A stretch of 22,948 nucleotides of DNA from UBA1550 sp049294435 (GTDB lineage: Bacteria > Patescibacteriota > Minisyncoccia > Phycocordibacterales > UBA1550): assembly GCA_049294435.1 (NCBI GenBank), contig JBAQCU010000038.1, positions 1 through 22,948 on the forward strand, written 5' to 3'. Below are positions 1 to 7,199 of the stretch, in pieces (the stretch's first letter is position 1; every line of letters begins with the position of its first letter). Under the pieces are notes generated by a model. It had not been told where the DNA came from and made no database searches. It saw only the letters and a program-made list of their open reading frames with translations. The translations under genes were made by a program, and so were the position numbers.

Positions 1-124
1 GAATTACGAAACTCTATTTCTGTCATTGCGAGTCGGTACTCAGACGTGGCAATCTATGTGTTTGTCCTGGATTGCCACGCGCTTCGCGCTCGCAAAGACA
101 GAATTATAAGTAGTTTCGTAATTC
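1..124. repeat. MITE-like palindromic repeat unit
   Basis: Three nested inverted repeats fold this stretch into one long hairpin. The outer arms GAATTACGAAACT (1-13) and AGTTTCGTAATTC (112-124) match perfectly, the middle arms are 20-32 and 89-101 (one mismatch), and the inner arms are CGTGGCAATC (45-54) and GATTGCCACG (70-79). No reading frame explains it. It resembles the short palindromic units scattered in many small bacterial genomes. It may extend beyond the window start, so the left boundary is uncertain. Confidence 0.75.
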
Positions 125-156
125 AAAATAACTAGCTTTGATTTGTAACTCGCTCT

Positions 157-547
157 GGTAGGCCCGAAACCCCCGTCGCGTCGCGAGGCATAGCTCCGCA
201 TTTGGGCGAAAAAACGAATTCTGAAACACTGGTCGCGCCTCAATGGACGGTGCGCGACATGATTTCGCTAAATCAGCTGTGTCTCTTGAACAAAATCCGA
301 ACTTTTTTCCAAAACAATCCGACTGCTGACTAATCGCACGCGCGGAGCGCGTGGTGGCTCTAAACCTCTCCGTACGCTCCGATTGCGTGGGGAAGCGATA
401 CAATGCGCCTCGGACACGCTCGCGGACTCGCGTGTGCAAAAACCAAAAAATTTCCTTACATTTTTCTCGCGTCTCCTCCCCCCACCCCTCCACCGCGACG
501 CGGAAAAAGAAATGGAAAGGAAATTTTTGGTTTTGCTTCGCCGTTTC
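157..547. repeat. left inverted-repeat arm of accessory island
   Basis: Positions 277-547 match the reverse complement of 4927-5222 almost base for base; the right copy has about 25 bp extra near 5130-5157. Positions about 157-232 continue the match to 5227-5290, interrupted here by about 44 bp (233-276) that the right arm lacks. The part around 205-225 also matches the 3' end of the recombinase gene near 6880-6910. No intact gene is seen in the arm. It looks like a decayed recombinase tail plus its downstream flank. Confidence 0.8.
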
Positions 548-618
548 CATAAATCTAGTTTATCACAATAATCTAAAATGGTATATTCCACTTTCGACTA
601 TATTATGTTAATATCTAT

Positions 619-837
619 ATGTCGAAGAAATACCAAGCAAAATATCAAAAACTCACCGCAAAACTCCGTTCCGCTCGCCAAGAGGCAGGTTTAACGCAAG
701 TAGAGGCAGGAAAACTATTGAAAAAACCCCAAGCGTATATTTCCAAGATAGAGCGGGGCGAGCGCGGAGTTGATGCGGTAGAATTAGCAGAGTTTGCCAA
801 ACTCTACAAAAAATCAATGGATTATTTTACTAGCTAA
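619..837 (+). CDS. XRE-family helix-turn-helix transcriptional regulator
   Basis: A 72-residue protein that is essentially one Cro/C1-type HTH domain. The fold signature is readable: LRSARQEAGLTQVEAGKLL for helices 1-2, then PQAYISKIERGER for the recognition helix, then a hydrophobic helix ending FAKLYKKSMDYF. Such single-domain repressors normally bind operator DNA as dimers. It is the first gene of a four-gene plus-strand run (619-2206) with short gaps of 3 to 10 bases, so it probably regulates that operon. The start is the ATG at 619, after an AT-rich stretch with several possible -10 sequences; I see no convincing ribosome binding site. DNA binding is well supported; the target is inferred. 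Confidence 0.88.
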   Translation: MSKKYQAKYQKLTAKLRSARQEAGLTQVEAGKLLKKPQAYISKIERGERGVDAVELAEFAKLYKKSMDYFTS

Positions 838-847
838 TATCAAAACT

Positions 848-1459
848 ATGTTCAACACTAAAAAAGATAGACGGGTCATTGAGATAGAAATAGCATTTAA
901 TATCACCGCGATTGGGGAATGGCTAAAAGCTGGCGGTAAATTTGAAGATATTGATAAAATCAAACGAGAAGAGTTTGGGGCTTGGAAAGACGCGGTAACT
1001 CAAATATATATAATTGATATGTTGCCTATTGGTCAAATCAGTAATGCATACTTTCACAGGAACAAAGGGGTCATATCTCAAAATATTGGCGGTATTGATT
1101 TTTTAGAAAATGCGAAAGAAGATATTAAATATATTGCACAAAAAGAAGCAAAAATCGGAGTTCTTTCGTGGGATATGTGGCGGGGTTGCTTAGGACTTAA
1201 AGCTCACAAAAATTTGATATTGCTTACCCCGCCTCTTATTGAGGTTGTAGAGCTTGAGACAAAAGGTGTTTTATCTAAGCCTGGAGGAGTAAGAGACGAA
1301 GATGTAAAAATCAAGGTGCCCGTTTCTTTTAATGATGATAAAAGCCCGAAAGAATTTATGGAGATATGGAGAGGAAGTGCTAGTGACAGGTCATTGGGGT
1401 ATGGTAATGCACTCGCGCATGTTTCTTTCTCTACTTTGAATTTTGAAGTGGAATATTAA
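848..1459 (+). CDS. hypothetical protein in XRE-linked operon (203 aa)
   Basis: I do not recognise a family. I chose the ATG at 848, 10 bases after the regulator stop, over an upstream ATG at 794 that would overlap the regulator by 44 bases. From 848 the protein begins MFNTKKDRRVIEIEI and is mixed alpha/beta. It has no signal peptide or membrane helix and no obvious metal-binding cysteines. Residues near the middle (AKIGVLSWDMWRG) and the C-terminus (RSLGYGNALAHVSFSTLNF) are the most distinctive. The next gene starts 6 bases after its stop, so co-transcription with the regulator is likely. Position in an accessory island next to a toxin-antitoxin locus suggests a defence or mobile-element role, but nothing in the protein itself shows this. 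Confidence 0.7.
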   Translation: MFNTKKDRRVIEIEIAFNITAIGEWLKAGGKFEDIDKIKREEFGAWKDAVTQIYIIDMLPIGQISNAYFHRNKGVISQNIGGIDFLENAKEDIKYIAQKEAKIGVLSWDMWRGCLGLKAHKNLILLTPPLIEVVELETKGVLSKPGGVRDEDVKIKVPVSFNDDKSPKEFMEIWRGSASDRSLGYGNALAHVSFSTLNFEVEY

Positions 1460-1465
1460 AACTTT

Positions 1466-1876
1466 ATGAAAATAGACATAGAAAATTTTGCCGAAGAACA
1501 AGGAAAGAAAATCGCTAACGCGATTTTGGTTAAACATGACAAGTATCCGTCTATCTTAGGAAAAGATAAAAGTCCCAAGGGCTTTTTAGGCGATATTAAA
1601 AAAGGATACAAAGAGGGTTCTGAAGTTAGCAAAATGGAAAAGGAGATACGTGACAGAGCTTTCCACGAAGCGACTGCCTTTTTCTTAAAAAACACTGATT
1701 TAAAATTTGATGTTGAGGTAAACAAAACTCTCAAACAACATCTTTCTCAAAAAGCAAAAAATCCCTCTACTCTTGATAAATTAGCGCCAGAAGAATTACT
1801 CGGCAGTGAAATTCAAAACTACGCGGTTGATTTTTTGCTCCAAAATAATGTTTTTGTTTTTGAGAATAATGTATAA
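1466..1876 (+). CDS. hypothetical protein in XRE-linked operon (136 aa)
   Basis: Unrecognised, soluble, lysine-rich protein. The N-terminal half holds MKIDIENFAEEQGKKIANAI and a segment PKGFLGDIKKGYKEGSE; the second half is largely predicted helix, ending in a hydrophobic LLQNNVFVFENNV. No catalytic motif can be named. It begins 6 bases after the previous stop and is followed 3 bases later by the next gene, which makes a single transcript with the XRE regulator probable. Codon use and AT-richness match the neighbouring island genes. Function unknown. Confidence 0.68.
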   Translation: MKIDIENFAEEQGKKIANAILVKHDKYPSILGKDKSPKGFLGDIKKGYKEGSEVSKMEKEIRDRAFHEATAFFLKNTDLKFDVEVNKTLKQHLSQKAKNPSTLDKLAPEELLGSEIQNYAVDFLLQNNVFVFENNV

Positions 1877-1879
1877 ATT

Positions 1880-2206
1880 ATGAGAGTACGAGAATTATTT
1901 AAATCTACTGGTCTTACGCAATCAATTGGCGGAACGGCAATTTTCTTAGACAGAGAAAATTGCCAGATTGTGGACAAAACCAAAAATGAAAATTCGATCG
2001 TTCTTCATCTCAAAAGAGAGTCAGACGGAGAGGAAGGACGAGCACATTTGAGGGTACAGGATAAGTTTAAAACAATATCTGCCCAATTGTTAAATTGGGC
2101 TTTCGCTAGCGAAAGCATAGTTGGACTTACTCTTAATCAATTGGACGATTTAGAAACAAACTTGTCGATTGAAAGCATTGGAGGAAAATTGCAATTGAAG
2201 AAGTAA
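1880..2206 (+). CDS. hypothetical protein in XRE-linked operon (108 aa)
   Basis: Unrecognised small protein and last gene of the four-gene plus-strand run. It looks like a compact beta-rich domain (SIGGTAIFLDRENCQIVDK and SIVLHLKRESDGEEGRAHL) followed by a helical tail. There is no signal peptide or membrane segment. Its start ATG lies 3 bases after the previous stop. A perfect 16-base palindrome, CTTTCGCTAGCGAAAG, sits inside the gene near 2100; it may be chance or a small regulatory dyad. A 32-bp repeat that also occurs beyond the AbiE pair begins 21 bases after the stop. Confidence 0.65.
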   Translation: MRVRELFKSTGLTQSIGGTAIFLDRENCQIVDKTKNENSIVLHLKRESDGEEGRAHLRVQDKFKTISAQLLNWAFASESIVGLTLNQLDDLETNLSIESIGGKLQLKK

Positions 2207-2226
2207 GGAAAAAGTCCCCCTATTTC

Positions 2227-2258
2227 TAATATCTCCTAAAAACGACGGTGATTGTTGT
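2227..2258 (+). repeat. 32-bp direct repeat, left copy (flanks AbiE module)
   Basis: This 32-bp sequence, containing AATATCTCCTAAAAACG, recurs in the same orientation at 4609-4640 with two mismatches. It ends at the stop codon of the AbiEii toxin gene, while the other copy lies about 100 bases beyond the antitoxin start. The two copies therefore bracket the toxin-antitoxin pair, as expected for a cassette moved by recombination. The right copy is half of a hairpin; this one lacks the partner arm. Confidence 0.75.
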
Positions 2259-3715
2259 TATTTAATTTCCAATAAGTAACCTCGCCTACCTGAACAATCA
2301 GAATATCCCCCTGGATACTTATGTTTCCTCAGAGTGGAGTCGTTTGTGCTTTTTGTGAGCTTTTTTCCACAAGATGAACATTGAAAAACATATTTTTGAC
2401 CACCAATATAACTTCTTCGAACTTTTGGTGTTAAACTTCTTGTTTTGGGTGATGCGTATCTGTTCGTAGAAAAAGAGTAGTCGTTAACATGCGCTCTTCG
2501 CCCAGCACTCACGGGACGAATATCATTCGAACCTACATCAGTTATTTCTATCTGATAACGAGGATTAAATGCTTCGCTTGTAGCACTTACATTCTGCATT
2601 TCACTTACCTTAAAAGCTTTTATTGTTGGACCGCCATCCCATGCATACAAGAGAATCACACCATCTTTTGACTCACGAAGTGAATAAGGTTCCGCCCTTC
2701 TCTCTTTTCCATTATAAACGTAAGAAAGCAATAATCTGTTCGCTGCGGCAAAGCGTATTCGTTCGAGAGGTAAATGTGCATTTGAGTAGTATAGTCCGCT
2801 CGATAAATTAACCGAGTGTTGTGAAGACGATCCTCCAGAAACTGCTGTTTGTAGTGGTGCTTTAGAAACAATCTGTGCAACCTTATCAAGCCAGCCAAGT
2901 AAAGGTGGCAGTCTTTTTAGAAGATCATCAAGTGGTGGAAGCGATGGTAATTGATGTGCGAGCATATTCGCCCACTCCGATCTTAACTCATCAGATTTGA
3001 GTACTACTTGAATAAGTTCATCACTTGAACCAAGCGAAACTGATTTTATAGAACATTTTTTATTAAATAGATCTCTTAAAAAATCAGGGGTAACTAATGA
3101 AGCATGATTTTCCAGCATGTATACGACATCATATAAATCTCTCGGTCTTGTTCTTTCATAAAGGGCTCTTGTTTTTTCAGCGAGTAGCTCATGTAACGAA
3201 TAGGATTGTACACCTGCAACATTGAGAGTGTCTGGGTATGAATGGAGTATCGGGCGTATCTCGGGAGTGTCAACAATTGGCTCGTGTCTTGTTATATCAA
3301 ATTTTACTCGTGCAGAAGTTGGCGCACCGAGAGGTCCTCGATAGTAGACTCGTCCTTCGAAAGTTATACCGCCTTGTTTATTTTTTCTTTCATCAACCCT
3401 TGCTTCTTCTGGAAAATCGATACCACTTTCGTCATGAGTACTGATAGTGACTTCGGTAAGGATTTTTTTCAAAGTTTCAGAATCGTATGATGGGGCATCT
3501 GGGAGTAACGAAAAATCAAGGTCCTCAGAAAATCTGTAGGTTTCTAGATAACATTTCTTTATACATGTACCTCCTTTGAATACCCAGTGCTTACTGGTTT
3601 CGGGGTGTTTACTTAAACCAGCAAGCAACCACCCAAGTACATAATCTTTTTCAACCACCTGTGGTTGCAGTTGCCATTGTGTCGCACGGTCAAGAATGTC
3701 CTGTTTACTAATCAT
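2258..3715 (-). CDS. AbiEii-type nucleotidyltransferase toxin with C-terminal WYL-like and zinc-finger extension
   Basis: A 485-residue protein whose first 210 residues match the AbiEii/AbiGii nucleotidyltransferase toxin family. The metal-binding motif is GGT at 48-50 followed by D65 and D67 (SEDLDFSL). Further family motifs are VKFDI (138-142), LHELLAEKTRAL with K181, and RPRDLYDVV (190-198). AbiE toxins are type IV abortive-infection toxins held in check by AbiEi. The usual toxin is roughly 300 residues. Here residues about 318-390 (ERIRFAAANRLLL, EPYSLRES, ILLYAWD) look like a WYL-type ligand-sensing domain. C446, C449, H465 and C474 then form a likely zinc finger. It overlaps the antitoxin gene by 8 bases, the usual arrangement for translational coupling. 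Family assignment is strong; the C-terminal domain call is a reading by eye. Confidence 0.88.
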   Translation of the reverse strand: MISKQDILDRATQWQLQPQVVEKDYVLGWLLAGLSKHPETSKHWVFKGGTCIKKCYLETYRFSEDLDFSLLPDAPSYDSETLKKILTEVTISTHDESGIDFPEEARVDERKNKQGGITFEGRVYYRGPLGAPTSARVKFDITRHEPIVDTPEIRPILHSYPDTLNVAGVQSYSLHELLAEKTRALYERTRPRDLYDVVYMLENHASLVTPDFLRDLFNKKCSIKSVSLGSSDELIQVVLKSDELRSEWANMLAHQLPSLPPLDDLLKRLPPLLGWLDKVAQIVSKAPLQTAVSGGSSSQHSVNLSSGLYYSNAHLPLERIRFAAANRLLLSYVYNGKERRAEPYSLRESKDGVILLYAWDGGPTIKAFKVSEMQNVSATSEAFNPRYQIEITDVGSNDIRPVSAGRRAHVNDYSFSTNRYASPKTRSLTPKVRRSYIGGQKYVFQCSSCGKKLTKSTNDSTLRKHKYPGGYSDCSGRRGYLLEIK

Positions 3716-4511
3716 GTTTTAGAGAAGCGTTGACCCACAGACCCCATTTTTTTATAAAATCACCACGAGATACAATTGATGGGTCAAGTTTTACAATTCC
3801 AGACGAAATTTCTTTCTCTGCAATTTTTGACACATAATCATTTAGTTTTAACTCCTCAAAAATATAACCCAATCTTTTCCATGTTGCTCCATTACCGACT
3901 TTTTTTATTATTTCAATAAGAACATCGTAATTTTTATCTGTTTTCTTATCGTATTCTGAAATAATAGAAGCAAGTGTTCGTATGCCACCACACATTGAAG
4001 GGTTGCGTAATGAATCTGCAATCATTCTTTCTGCTGTTGAAATTTGTATTTGAATATTTTTCCTCCAGACCTTTTTTAATCCAGCATTATCAATACTAGC
4101 TACTCGTAAAATATTAAATGTATAGCCGAAAAGACTAATTGTTTTTGCGCGCAGATTTTCAGTCGTGACAACAAAAACTGAATTGAATATTTGATCAGTG
4201 AGTGCCCAATATTCAGCTGCACTCCATCCACCAATGTAATATTCTTTAAACAATTGGTTAGCAAGAATGAACGGATCGTCCATCATAGTTTCTTGCCCAG
4301 GTTTTGCTTCAAGTGGCAAGATATAATACAAACCTCGCTTTACCCTTTGTATCCAACCACGCTTGGAAAGAGCAGAAAGTCTCACAGAGACTTTCTTGGG
4401 TTCTATTTGGAGTGCTTTTGAGGCTGTTTCAATATCAAGCAACCCGTTGGGTGCATGTTTTGATAAAAGACCTATAATTTGCCTGCTTTTCAGGGTTTTG
4501 GGTGTTTTCAT
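3708..4511 (-). CDS. AbiEi-type antitoxin / transcriptional repressor
   Basis: A 267-residue protein with an N-terminal winged helix (about residues 8-68: SRQIIGLLSKHAPNGL, KKVSVRLSALSKRGW, VKRGLYYI). The AbiEi antitoxin domain follows (FKEYYIGGWSAAEYW, then VFVVTTENLRAKTI). In the characterised family, AbiEi both neutralises the toxin and represses its own promoter by binding inverted repeats. Gene order (antitoxin first, 8-base overlap with the toxin) and the dyad at 4516-4553 just upstream fit that model. The start is the ATG at 4511. It is intact, with no frameshift seen. Confidence 0.9.
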   Translation of the reverse strand: MKTPKTLKSRQIIGLLSKHAPNGLLDIETASKALQIEPKKVSVRLSALSKRGWIQRVKRGLYYILPLEAKPGQETMMDDPFILANQLFKEYYIGGWSAAEYWALTDQIFNSVFVVTTENLRAKTISLFGYTFNILRVASIDNAGLKKVWRKNIQIQISTAERMIADSLRNPSMCGGIRTLASIISEYDKKTDKNYDVLIEIIKKVGNGATWKRLGYIFEELKLNDYVSKIAEKEISSGIVKLDPSIVSRGDFIKKWGLWVNASLKHD

Positions 4512-4515
4512 GATG

Positions 4516-4553
4516 TGTGTAGTAATCTATACAAAAGTATGTATTTCTACACA
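4516..4553. promoter_or_regulatory. probable AbiEi operator dyad
   Basis: TGTGTAG (4516-4522) and CTACACA (4547-4553) are perfect inverted repeats. ATAC (4529-4532) and GTAT (4537-4540) share the same centre, and three further base pairs also match. Of 19 possible pairs, 14 are complementary. The site lies 4 bases upstream of the antitoxin start and within the likely promoter. AbiEi proteins are known to bind inverted repeats in their own promoters; binding here is inferred. Confidence 0.6.
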
Positions 4554-4597
4554 GATATTGTATTATAAGCAAAATAAGGAGTCAAGGGGAGCAAACT

Positions 4598-4640
4598 CCG
4601 CCGTTTTATAATATCTCCTAAAAACGGCGGGGATTGTTGT
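4598..4640 (+). repeat. 32-bp direct repeat, right copy, embedded in hairpin
   Basis: Positions 4609-4640 repeat 2227-2258 with two mismatches. Here the repeat is part of a hairpin: CCGCCGTTTT (4598-4607) pairs perfectly with AAAACGGCGG (4621-4630) around a 13-base loop. The left copy of the repeat has no matching arm. The hairpin could also terminate transcription, but the T-run is inside the stem. Confidence 0.7.
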
Positions 4641-4926
4641 GCGCGCATTGGGCGGGCGGGGCAAGCACATACAGATTTGTTTGTGCCAATGCACAATCCA
4701 TAATTCTTTAGAGTCATCACTAAACTCTATCGAAGTCACTAAGCGAACGTACACAACGCCGAAGCAGCCAGTGCGAGCGAAGCGAGCGGGCTATGCGTAG
4801 GCGGTTGTGTGTTTCGCGGAGGTTAGAGCTACCACAGAATGCGGATATGGGTGCGCCTCGGTCGCCGTGAGGGTGGAGAAAAGAGCAAACAAAAATGTTA
4901 AAATGAGATTGCTCTTTTTGGAGGCT

Positions 4927-5290
4927 GAAACGGCGAAGCAAAACCAAAAAATTCCTTTCCATTTCTTTTTCCGCTTCGCGGTGGAGGGGTGGGGGGAGGA
5001 GACGCAGGAAAAATGCAAGGAAATTTTTTGGTTTTTGCACACGCGAGTCCGCGAGCGTGTCCGAGGCGCATTGTCTCGCTCCACCACTTAATCGGAGCGT
5101 ACGGAGAGGTTTAGAGCCACTACGCGCTCCTCATTCAGCAGAATGACCTACTGGGTCGCGTGCGATTAGTCAGCAGTTGGATTGTTTTGGTAAAAAGTTC
5201 GGATTTTGTTCAGGAGACACAGCCAAGTTTCAGAATTCGTTTTTTCGCTAAAATGCGGAGCGTCGCAAAGCGACGCGACGGGGGTTTCCG
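4927..5290. repeat. right inverted-repeat arm of accessory island
   Basis: Reverse complement of the left arm (157-547), with near-identity through 4927-5130 and 5158-5222 and a continuing match to about 5290. The arm contains the plus-strand words GGAGACGCAGGAAAAATGC and GCACACGCGAGTCCGCGAG, found inverted near 420-480. No intact gene lies between 4554 and 5165 apart from these repeats; 4641-4926 holds nothing I can name. The two arms enclose 548-4926. Confidence 0.8.
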
Positions 5291-5423
5291 AGAGAATTCG
5301 CCAAGGGTTTTTGAAATCCAAAAAGAGCGAGCGGGACGCGAGGCGGGGGTTTATGATGAGTACATCATTCAAAACTTCGTTTTGCGAGCCAATCTGGAAG
5401 CGATAATTATCAATATTTAACAT
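5166..5423 (-). pseudogene. reversed fragment of a serine-recombinase C-terminus
   Basis: Read on the minus strand, this stretch encodes RLASRSLFLDFKNPWRIL followed by SETPVASLCDAP and EKTNSETWL. That is nearly the same peptide as residues 453-494 of the intact recombinase at 5436. After TWL it continues for about 20 codons (starting CLLNKIRTF) and then stops, which may preserve the original end of such a gene. Upstream it retains a short DNA match (ATAATTATCGCTTCC) but lacks most of the preceding coding sequence. It has no recombinase core and is best read as a remnant of an earlier, oppositely oriented element. Confidence 0.65.
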
Positions 5424-5435
5424 AAACCTTTTTCT

Positions 5436-7199
5436 ATGAACAAATTCTTTCTCTACGCGCGTAAATCGACCGACGAACCAGATCGTCAGATTTTGAGTAT
5501 TGAGTCGCAGATTGACGAGTTGAAAGAATTTGCAGAGCGAGAGCGGCTGGAGATTGTTGAAACTTTTGTTGAATCACAAACCGCTAAGGAGCCGGGCAGA
5601 CCTATTTTCAACAATATGCTCTCGCTCATAGAAAAAGGCACAGCGTCGGGGATTTTAGCTTGGCACCCCGATAGATTGGCGAGAAATAGTATTGATGGCG
5701 GAAAGATAATCTATCTGTGCGACCTCGGTAAAATTAAAGAGCTAAAATTCCCGACGTTTTGGTTCGACGCTACGCCACAAGGTAAGTTTATGTTAAATAT
5801 TGCTTTTGGGCAGAGCAAATACTATGTAGATAATCTTTCAGAGAATGTGAAGCGCGGACTTCGACAAAAAGTCAGACGAGGCGAACAAAGTGGTCAAGCT
5901 CCGACGGGATATTTGAATGACAAGTTAAACAAGAAAATTATTCCCGACCCTGAAAGATTTCGCCTCGTCAGGAAAATGTTCGAAGTCTACGCTACGGGAA
6001 ATTATTCTCTGAAAGATACAAGGAATTTGCTCGCCCAAAAAGGCTTGGTGTCTAAAAATGGTAAAGTTCTTACCGTTTCAAACACGCAAATGATATTGAA
6101 AAATCCTTTCTACTACGGAATGTTTCTTTTCAACAAAGAACTTTACCAAGGAAAGCACGAGCCAGCGATTTCAAAGAAACTTTTTGATAAGTGCGCGGAA
6201 GTATCGGCGAGGAATGCCCACCCGATGAAGCGAGGAATTAACAAGCATGTTTTTCGCGGAATATTTTTGTGTGAAGAATGCGGTTGTGGTATCACAAGCG
6301 AAGTGCAGAAAGGTCATACCTATTACCGCTGTACCAAAAAGAAAGGTGTCTGCACACAAAAATATATCCGCGAAGAATTCCTCGCCGAACAAGCAAATGA
6401 TATTATCAAAAAAGTTTCTTTGCCATCAGAGTGGAAAGAATTCATGCTCGCCGAACTGGACAAGGAGCAAGCGAGCAGTTTCCACTCTGACGCCCTTTTC
6501 GTTCAAAATCTGAAAAATCAAATCAAAAGTGTTGAGGAGACGCTAGACAGGCTTCTTGACGCTCATTTGGACAGTACCATTACGAGCGAGGAATATATCG
6601 CGAAGAAGCAAAAGCTCCTCAACCAAAAAATTGATTTTTCAGAAAAATTGAAAGATTTTGAACGAAAAGGCAATCGCTGGCTCGAACTTTCTCGTCAATT
6701 CATTTTAGACAGTAATCAAGCCATAATTATCGCTTCCGAAGAAAATCTCGAAGCCAAAAGAGATTTTCTTAAAAAGATTGGCTCGAACCCCCGCCTCGCG
6801 TCCCGCTCGCTTCTTTTGGATTTCAAAAACCCTTGGCGAATTCTGGCGGAAACCCCAGTCGCGTCGCTTTGCGACGCTCCGAATTTTGGCGAAAAAACGA
6901 ATTCTGAAACTTGGCTGCGGGTCAGGGGCTCGAACCCCAATTTTCGCCTCCAGAGGGCGACGTGCTACCATTACACCAACCCGCAAAAACTTACACTCAC
7001 GGATAGTAGCAAAAAAGACCTACTTTTTCAATATATACATATCCTGACTAAAGCCACCGACTCCGACAGATTCTACTCTATCATCATTGTTAATAATAAA
7101 CTCGTACGGACGGCAATTCATACACCCACCATCTTTTGTTTCTCTGCTATACGCGCCCATAGGACAAACAAATGCTTCTTCCACTCCAACCCTTTTTGA
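5436..7199 (+). CDS. large serine recombinase (site-specific integrase)
   Basis: The resolvase catalytic domain spans about residues 3-150. It has the nucleophile Ser11 in YARKS and arginines R80 and R83 in PDRLAR. A recombinase DNA-binding domain follows (about 155-255, with LKNPFYYGMF). C279, C282, C299 and C306 form a zinc ribbon, and a coiled coil spans about 355-412. This is the layout of large serine integrases, which integrate or excise DNA at att sites. The family C-terminus is visible to LLLDFKNPWRILAE (459-472). From Trp493 (bases 6912-6914) the frame reads antisense through tRNA-Gln and then antisense through the nuclease gene to a stop at 7199. The last ~95 residues are therefore probably an artefact of integration at the tRNA. 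The functional protein likely ends near residue 495. Confidence 0.88.
   Translation: MNKFFLYARKSTDEPDRQILSIESQIDELKEFAERERLEIVETFVESQTAKEPGRPIFNNMLSLIEKGTASGILAWHPDRLARNSIDGGKIIYLCDLGKIKELKFPTFWFDATPQGKFMLNIAFGQSKYYVDNLSENVKRGLRQKVRRGEQSGQAPTGYLNDKLNKKIIPDPERFRLVRKMFEVYATGNYSLKDTRNLLAQKGLVSKNGKVLTVSNTQMILKNPFYYGMFLFNKELYQGKHEPAISKKLFDKCAEVSARNAHPMKRGINKHVFRGIFLCEECGCGITSEVQKGHTYYRCTKKKGVCTQKYIREEFLAEQANDIIKKVSLPSEWKEFMLAELDKEQASSFHSDALFVQNLKNQIKSVEETLDRLLDAHLDSTITSEEYIAKKQKLLNQKIDFSEKLKDFERKGNRWLELSRQFILDSNQAIIIASEENLEAKRDFLKKIGSNPRLASRSLLLDFKNPWRILAETPVASLCDAPNFGEKTNSETWLRVRGSNPNFRLQRATCYHYTNPQKLTLTDSSKKDLLFQYIHILTKATDSDRFYSIIIVNNKLVRTAIHTPTIFCFSAIRAHRTNKCFFHSNPF
6786..6917. repeat. third arm copy / probable attachment junction at tRNA-Gln
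   Basis: These 132 bases are the reverse complement of 5218-5351 with few differences, and part of them also matches 165-230. They encode the C-terminus of the recombinase and end exactly in the CCA and acceptor end of tRNA-Gln (TTGGCTG at 6911-6917). The inverted copy carries the same AACTTGGCTG word and then diverges. A shared core ending at a tRNA 3' end next to an integrase gene is the classic form of an att site. The exact crossover point cannot be fixed by eye. Confidence 0.65.
6912..6985 (-). tRNA. tRNA-Gln (anticodon CUG)
   Basis: The minus strand folds into a full cloverleaf. The acceptor stem is TGCGGGT/ACCCGCA with the U1-A72 pair typical of tRNA-Gln, the D stem is GTG/CAC, and the anticodon stem is TCGCC/GGCGA around loop CTCTGGA (anticodon CUG). 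The T loop is TTCGAGC, followed by discriminator G and an encoded CCA (6912-6914). It is the only tRNA here with encoded CCA, and those bases coincide with the recombinase-tail repeat, so the CCA may have been supplied by integration. Confidence 0.93.

Noticed and set aside
104..611. Several overlapping open frames in the left arm
   Set aside because: They lie in both directions over the inverted repeat, with low-complexity basic translations and no family resemblance, and the same frames recur in the right arm.
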